DNA from: Hericium rajendrae
Lineage: Eukaryota; Basidiomycota; Agaricomycetes; Russulales; Hericiaceae
NCBI GenBank assembly: GCA_033439255.1
Contig: JAVRDV010000018.1
Span: 310,001-374,000, forward strand
DNA: 64,000 nt
Direction: 5' to 3'
In this document: positions 59,116 through 64,000 of the stretch, one piece after another
How the letters are laid out: each line of letters opens with the position of its first letter
Position numbering within the stretch: position 1 is the stretch's first letter
Program-made: the position numbers and the translations under genes
Notes under the pieces: generated by a model
What the model was told of the DNA's origin: nothing
Seen by the model: only the letters and a program-made list of their open reading frames with translations
Databases searched by the model: none

Positions 59116-59890
59116 TTGCTGGATCACACCCTGCTGCATGACAGCCATTGTCCACCGTGGCTCTTCTCATGCCGCCCCTCATGCTGCAGAGTTTGTGCTT
59201 GCTGCCCTTGAGGCCACAGAGCGTCGTTCTCGCCGCTATGGGAGGCGCCGCGTTCGTTTTCGCGCCCGCCGTGCTTCTGCTCATGCCGCCCCTGATGCCG
59301 CCGCGCCATCCGCCCTTGAGGCCATGGCGCATCTACATGTTCCTACAACATGCTCCAACTACCTCCCTGTCCACCCTGCCCGTCTCGACGTGTCCTGGCT
59401 ATGCACCGCTCACGCTGCCAATCCATACGTTGAGGAACAGACTCGCTTTGCGAGTCCGATTGGGACATGCGCGACAGTGTTCAGGCCCTCGCTCAGGCTC
59501 ATATGTTGGGGAATACACTCGTTTTGCGGGTCTCCTTGGGCATCCCACGTTTCGGTGGTTCGTTGACGAACAGCCTTGCTCTGCAAGTCCATTCCACCCA
59601 CACCACGAGACGTCACGCCGCCGCCCCGCGCTACGCGCCGCGCGGTGGCCTGCCTGCATCTTCTGCTACGCCTCGTCGTCCGCACCGTCTTTTTCGACAC
59701 GTCGTCTCTACGTGTCCTGCGTACCATAGTCATACTACCCATGCTCTACGTTGCACCCCTGTTGCATGCCAATGCTCCTAAGGTAGGCCTCACTCATCAT
59801 GGGGGACATCACGTGCCGCGGCGATGGACATGCTCGCGCGTCTCCTCCTCACGACCATTTCGTCTATTGCCTTCCAGTGAATCCCGAAAC
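59116..59890 (+). mobile_element. CpG-rich island (third to fifth copy of the island type)
   Basis: CATGCCGCCCCTGATGCCG-like text, high CpG and open frames in all three plus phases over about 700 bp repeat the character of 13,880-14,850. Predicted peptides are Arg/Pro/His/Ala-rich without a domain. AT-rich DNA follows to 60,290. Confidence 0.45.
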
Positions 59891-60324
59891 AGATAATCAG
59901 CCTTCACAGGCATTAGAAAATATCTTTCAGAGAACGATCACGAAGTCCGATTAGAATTAGAGTCGATATTGGTGGAGTAGATACACGATCTTTAAAACGA
60001 CATCTTTTCTACCTCTCGAGACAGATTGGGGGTTTTCTCCACTAGCAAAACAGATATAAAAGATCAGCATCCGTAGAATTGTTATAACGACATCCTCTTC
60101 ACTGAAAATGTAGTTTATCGGGCTCTATACCGAAAATCTGTAGAGGAAATAGACAATCTTTCGTTCTGGAGGCCAAATTGGCCTATCCGTTGCGAGAGAT
60201 ATGCTATCTGCACCTCGGGAAAATGAGATAGCACAGATAAAACTTCGTATTATAATTCTTTCGTCGAGAGACATTCCATCGCCGCGGCACGTGATGTCCC
60301 CCATGATAGGTGAGGCCTACCTTT

Positions 60325-60560
60325 ATGGTCGCACACGGTCGCAAACGGTCGCAGACGGTCGCGTTCGGTCCCGAAAGGACCTCTCCTCTCCTGGCATGAC
60401 GCAGCCGCCGACAGTTCGGACAGACTGGACGGACTGGACGGACTGGACGGATAGGACGCTTCTGGAAGTCGAACGACCTGTTACATCTGAAATCTGATGT
60501 CCAAATTTGGAAATCCAGTTTTCAGTGGCTCGGTGGCTCGGTGGCTCGGTGACTCGGCTC
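60325..60560. repeat. Short-motif arrays GGTCGCA, GGACTGGAC, GGCTCGGT
   Basis: Three successive arrays: CGGTCGCA(A/G)A at 60,333-60,370, GGACGGACT at 60,418-60,450 and GGTGGCTCGGTGGCTCGGTG at 60,525-60,560. GGCTCGGTGCT recurs at 61,020-61,045. Confidence 0.75.
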
Positions 60561-60569
60561 GGTGCAGCT

Positions 60570-62160
60570 GAGGCAATTTTTTTACAATGATGTTCTGAGC
60601 TTGTGTCGCGCACGGTTAATGGCTTTCAGGAACATCTGAAATGTCAGCGGTGTGTTCTTGCATTGTAAAGATATGCCTAAAACAAGATTTGACTCCCATT
60701 TTTCAGAGATTTTGCCCCTGAGGCATGAGTTCTGCACCTATCATGGTGGATGAGGGCTTGTCCAAAAGTGATTGATGAAATGAGGTCCTTCAGACGAGCC
60801 AGAAACATTTCTGGCAGATTACAGCCGTTTGCGAAATTATGCGGAATCGCCGTTCGTTTGCAGCAAGTTTGCAGCGGCGGTGGCGTTCTGTCCACACCGG
60901 TCCGGAAATTAGTAAGTAAGCGCAGGTCGGCACCAAAGGCAATCAACGTATGTTGCTGCCGGACAGTCGCAGTGCAGCTGTCCTGGATGACCATATTTGT
61001 CCTTGATACCACAGTGCAGTGGCTCGGTGCTGGCTCGGTGCTGGCTTGATGTGGTTTTGAGGCAGTTCCACCACCGCACTATAAGAACTACATGGTATAC
61101 TGTAATTCCCAAAAAATGTCATGCAGAGGCTACATTAGGTGGATGACAGAATGTCCACAGCTTGATCCAATCTAAATGCAAGAAAACCCCTCCCAACGCT
61201 CCAGCAGCACTTATTCCAGCACAGAGAAATTGACCTACAATTTCCCGAGGTGCTCTCTGGAAGAGCAAACACCCTTTCGTTGAAACAATTACCTACCTGA
61301 AAAGGAGAACTGCAACCTGCCAGCATGAGCTCTGCATATCATCAATGGGCCATCCACTTACCCATAAGCTTCTGTCGGTTTGATCTTTTTCCATCAGTGC
61401 TGCAGCATGACCAAATTCTTGAGAAACAGAGCATCACCCAAATCCTAGCCATAAAGTCTTGTGGCACAATAGAAAATAAGATGCCTAGAACTGCAACAGT
61501 CGTGGGAATCAGAGACGAATGTGCGAACATCATGGCTGGAATGATTTACTTACTTCATTATAATCAGCAAAGAAGCGCCTTACGACGAAACACCAACATG
61601 CCCCCTTTCTCCTCAACCGTCCACCCTATCAACCCTGAAGATCTCAAACAGCATGAGAGATGGAAAACCTACCTTGAAGCTTGAACAACAGATGGAAGAA
61701 AAACCGACCTTGAACGGAAAACAGAAACTTGACACCGACCTTAGATAACAAGCAGAAACGCGGAACTGACCTTGAACAGCAGAGGGGAGGACTGTGTTCC
61801 TGTTCCCGCCGAGGAGTGCCTCCACCTCATGGGCAGCCAACGTCAGTCTCGACGCATTGGGGTACGGCCGGGGCGACGTCAGTCTCGACGCACTGCTGCC
61901 CAAGGAACGCTTGTAAGATGCGCCTCCTTCCTCACTCAATGAAAGACAGCTGCCGTGCGTCTGGGGAAACGCAAGGAGCTGGACCCAGGGGCATGCAAGC
62001 ACGCCTCGAGCCAGAGCTGTTGCACCGGAGCCCACCACCCCCTTCCACCTAGGTCATTTAACATCGCCGCATGCATTCCCAGGTGCATATAGCAACGCGG
62101 AACAGCCTTTCCAATCCAACGAGCCAGAACAACGAAGGGCCTTTCGCAGCACTGGGGTCG
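60570..62160. other. Region without a supported gene
   Basis: The longest frames are 61325-61684 (plus, MSSAYHQWAIHLPISFCRFD) and 61613-62038 (minus). CAGTCTCGACGCA is present twice near 61,840-61,885, and CCTTGAA(C/G) words recur at 61,670-61,775. Neither frame shows a motif. Confidence 0.35.
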
Positions 62161-62269
62161 TGGAAATGGCGAGTTGCCGTAGGTTGAAGACCGCATCCCC
62201 GCCGAAGCGCCGAGCTATTCAACAATTTGGTCACGTGTTACCCAGATCGACAACAACAAACCAGTTCAG

Positions 62270-62425
62270 ATTGTGCAGGTTGTTCGACTTATGGAAGTCC
62301 GGGGACATGTCCGGGTTTCTTCCCCCGGACAGTCCGGATCCGGGTTTCGGGGGTTTCCGGCAAAATTCGGACGTCCGGGAAAAAACCCGGACAGCGTCGC
62401 TGTAACCCGGACGTGACATCTGAGA
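62270..62425. repeat. Short-motif array TCCGGG / CCCGGA
   Basis: Over ten TCCGG(G) or CCGGA words in both orientations occur within 150 bp, just upstream of a CpG-rich island. Confidence 0.8.
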
Positions 62426-62697
62426 TATGATGGTCACATCCTTATGTCAGCTTCCTTGTCCGGATGCGACCCGCGGGCCCTATTCTTGCGACCCGCCATG
62501 CTATAAGGCAAGTCCTCTAATTTCTTGCCAGTTCTTGCTCGCTTACGGTGCCAAAAATTTGCTCAACGCTTGCCTCTGTCTCAAGCGCAGACACTGCTGC
62601 GGTCTCTATGGTAAGAACGGTACCGACACTGATGCATGCGATGACCATAGGGTTAGTATTCTTCTTACTACTTCTGCGGCGAACTCTTGGTTGACAT

Positions 62698-63240
62698 GTG
62701 GTTGCAGCTAAATTGAGGGCTTCCCCTCCCCTTCGTGCTTTTGCATGTCCTGCCCCCGGCTATGTGCCTGGGCATACTCGCCGCTGCCGCTCGCTCTCCG
62801 ATGCACCTCCTGCCGTGGCTATGAGCCCGTGCGCCTCCCGCACTCGATTATGCAAGCCTCTTCCTGCGGCATCTCATCCCCCGCCGCCGTTGCCGCATCG
62901 CACACTATCAGCACCGTTGGCGCTGCTGCATCACTTGCGAGTGCCACGTGCGGCGTGCCACCGTTGGGGCCCGTGCGTGGTTGCTACGCACGGTTGCTGG
63001 GGCGTTCCGCGTTGCGGCTGATATCATGCGTGGCTTTTGGCATTGCGCGACGCGCGTGGCTGCTGGCGTGCTGGGGACTGAATGCAGTTGCTGGGGGAGG
63101 TACGCCGTGCGCTGTGTGCTGTCCCCGGGGCGCCGCACGCCGCACACGGGTGCTGGGGACCCGGTGTTGACTGATGCTAGAGGGTGTTGGGGCCCACGAG
63201 CGATGCATCATGCATGTTGTATCTCTGTGGCTTAGCGAAA
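62698..63240 (+). mobile_element. CpG-rich island with possible 3' splice site
   Basis: A TGTGGTTGCAG acceptor-like sequence (62,697-62,708) precedes 530 bp of CpG-rich DNA with multiple open frames encoding Cys/Arg/Pro-rich peptides without a domain. This is the same character as 13,858-14,850. Confidence 0.45.
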
Positions 63241-63848
63241 AAATTTTAAAGCCTTTGAGAAATGTATACGCCGAGTTTCAATTTTTGTGGACTTGAGACC
63301 AGGGCTTGAGAGGCGTCTAAAGGCATAGTCCATCCAGCGAAAAACCATGTGTCTACCTAGATCCTAAAGATCAGACCCGTTAGAAATTATAAAAAGAAGG
63401 TTCGTTACATTAGCGAGATGTGCTGCATGAGACATGCTGCGTGCTGCATAATTGCAGCTCGAATCTTGTGCCCGACATGTCCGAGGCTCGATTCGAGCTT
63501 GACGCGTTTTGCATGTTTTAGACTTTCTTATCGGTGTCTCAGCATTTCTCGCCTCTATCATACTCTATTGATGACAAACTTCGTAGTATATTGTTTTCAT
63601 ACTATATACATCTACTGTATTAATTATAGGTTTTAGATGAATTTAGTTGCTCCTGAAAACCCTCTTCGACGACGAGGCATCTAGCCTAGTTCGGCAGTTG
63701 CCGAACTATGCCTCAAGGTCCGTTGCTTGAACCTCAAGTTCCTCCTCCCATCAACCGGGGATGCTGTAGGGCTCAATAGCTCATAAATTCCTAAGTTTTA
63801 ATTCTCTTCTCCTCTCTACATGGTTTGCTGACGAGCTCTTCATATTTC
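63241..63848. other. Region without a supported gene
   Basis: AT-rich spacer between two CpG-rich islands with no gene-like features. Confidence 0.4.
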
Positions 63849-64000
63849 AGCCCGTAAACGTGCTGACGTGGCACCGCACGCAGCCAGAACGACACCCACC
63901 CTCGTCCGCACATTCCCCTCCCCTTGCGCTTGCAAATGCGCCTCCATCATCGCCTGCACATTCACGCACTCGTGCAGTGCGACACACCGTCCTCACGACG
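63849..64000 (+). mobile_element. Start of another CpG-rich island, cut by the window end
   Basis: CATATTTCAG (acceptor-like) is followed by CCCGTAAACGTGCTGACG and C-rich, CpG-rich text to the window end. Confidence 0.4.

Noticed and set aside
1-64000. Retroelement or virus-derived genes
   Set aside because: I looked for reverse transcriptase, protease, integrase and capsid-like text in the longer frames and saw none.

Overview
The window looks like repeat-dense nuclear DNA of a basidiomycete fungus (Agaricomycetes). The evidence is short spliceosomal introns of about 45-65 bp, a KDZ-superfamily DNA transposon with a CxC2 zinc cluster, a TET/JBP dioxygenase gene carried by that transposon, a Pcl-type cyclin, and a fungal two-finger C2H2 protein. 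I saw no reverse transcriptase, integrase, capsid or bacterial genes.

Positions 521 to about 24,290 are one very large KDZ transposon. Its ends are long inverted repeats built from more than 20 copies of a TTGGCCAA-centred motif, plus an inner repeat of about 200 bp. Between them lie six genes: A (minus, 3248-4394), B (plus, 4538-7013, cysteine cluster), C (minus, 7745-11395, seven exons), D (plus, TET/JBP dioxygenase, 12251-16316), E (plus, KDZ transposase, 16481-20253) and F (minus, 20356-22115). A, B and C splice into clean frames whose exon lengths sum to multiples of three; C then contains one in-frame stop. The dioxygenase keeps its iron and 2-oxoglutarate residues. E and F carry stops and frame breaks, so this copy is probably no longer autonomous. 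A 12-bp palindrome, ATGCCGCGGCAT, occurs eight times inside the element and I found none outside it.

Other elements nest in and around it. About 2.6 kb at 12.57-15.19 kb, with a CpG-rich core and CATAGCT-like arrays at both ends, sits inside the dioxygenase gene. A similar piece (1-520) replaces the outermost left end. A decayed AT-rich relative of the KDZ right end lies at 26.44-28.64 kb. Two TA-flanked MITEs (25,665-26,128 and 28,054-28,504) interrupt these repeats. CpG-rich islands next to arrays of a short motif recur at 24.4, 29.2, 59.1, 62.7 and 63.8 kb, with a different motif each time.

From about 30 kb the window is a mosaic of minisatellites and fold-back elements with scattered genes: a possible secreted Egh16-like protein (31.2-31.6 kb), two unrecognised multi-exon genes (35.27-37.02 and 41.42-42.25 kb), a Pcl-like cyclin (42.95-44.05 kb), a C2H2 zinc-finger protein (46.7-47.8 kb) and one intact unknown ORF (58.1-58.8 kb). 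The cyclin and zinc-finger genes are probably the main host genes here.
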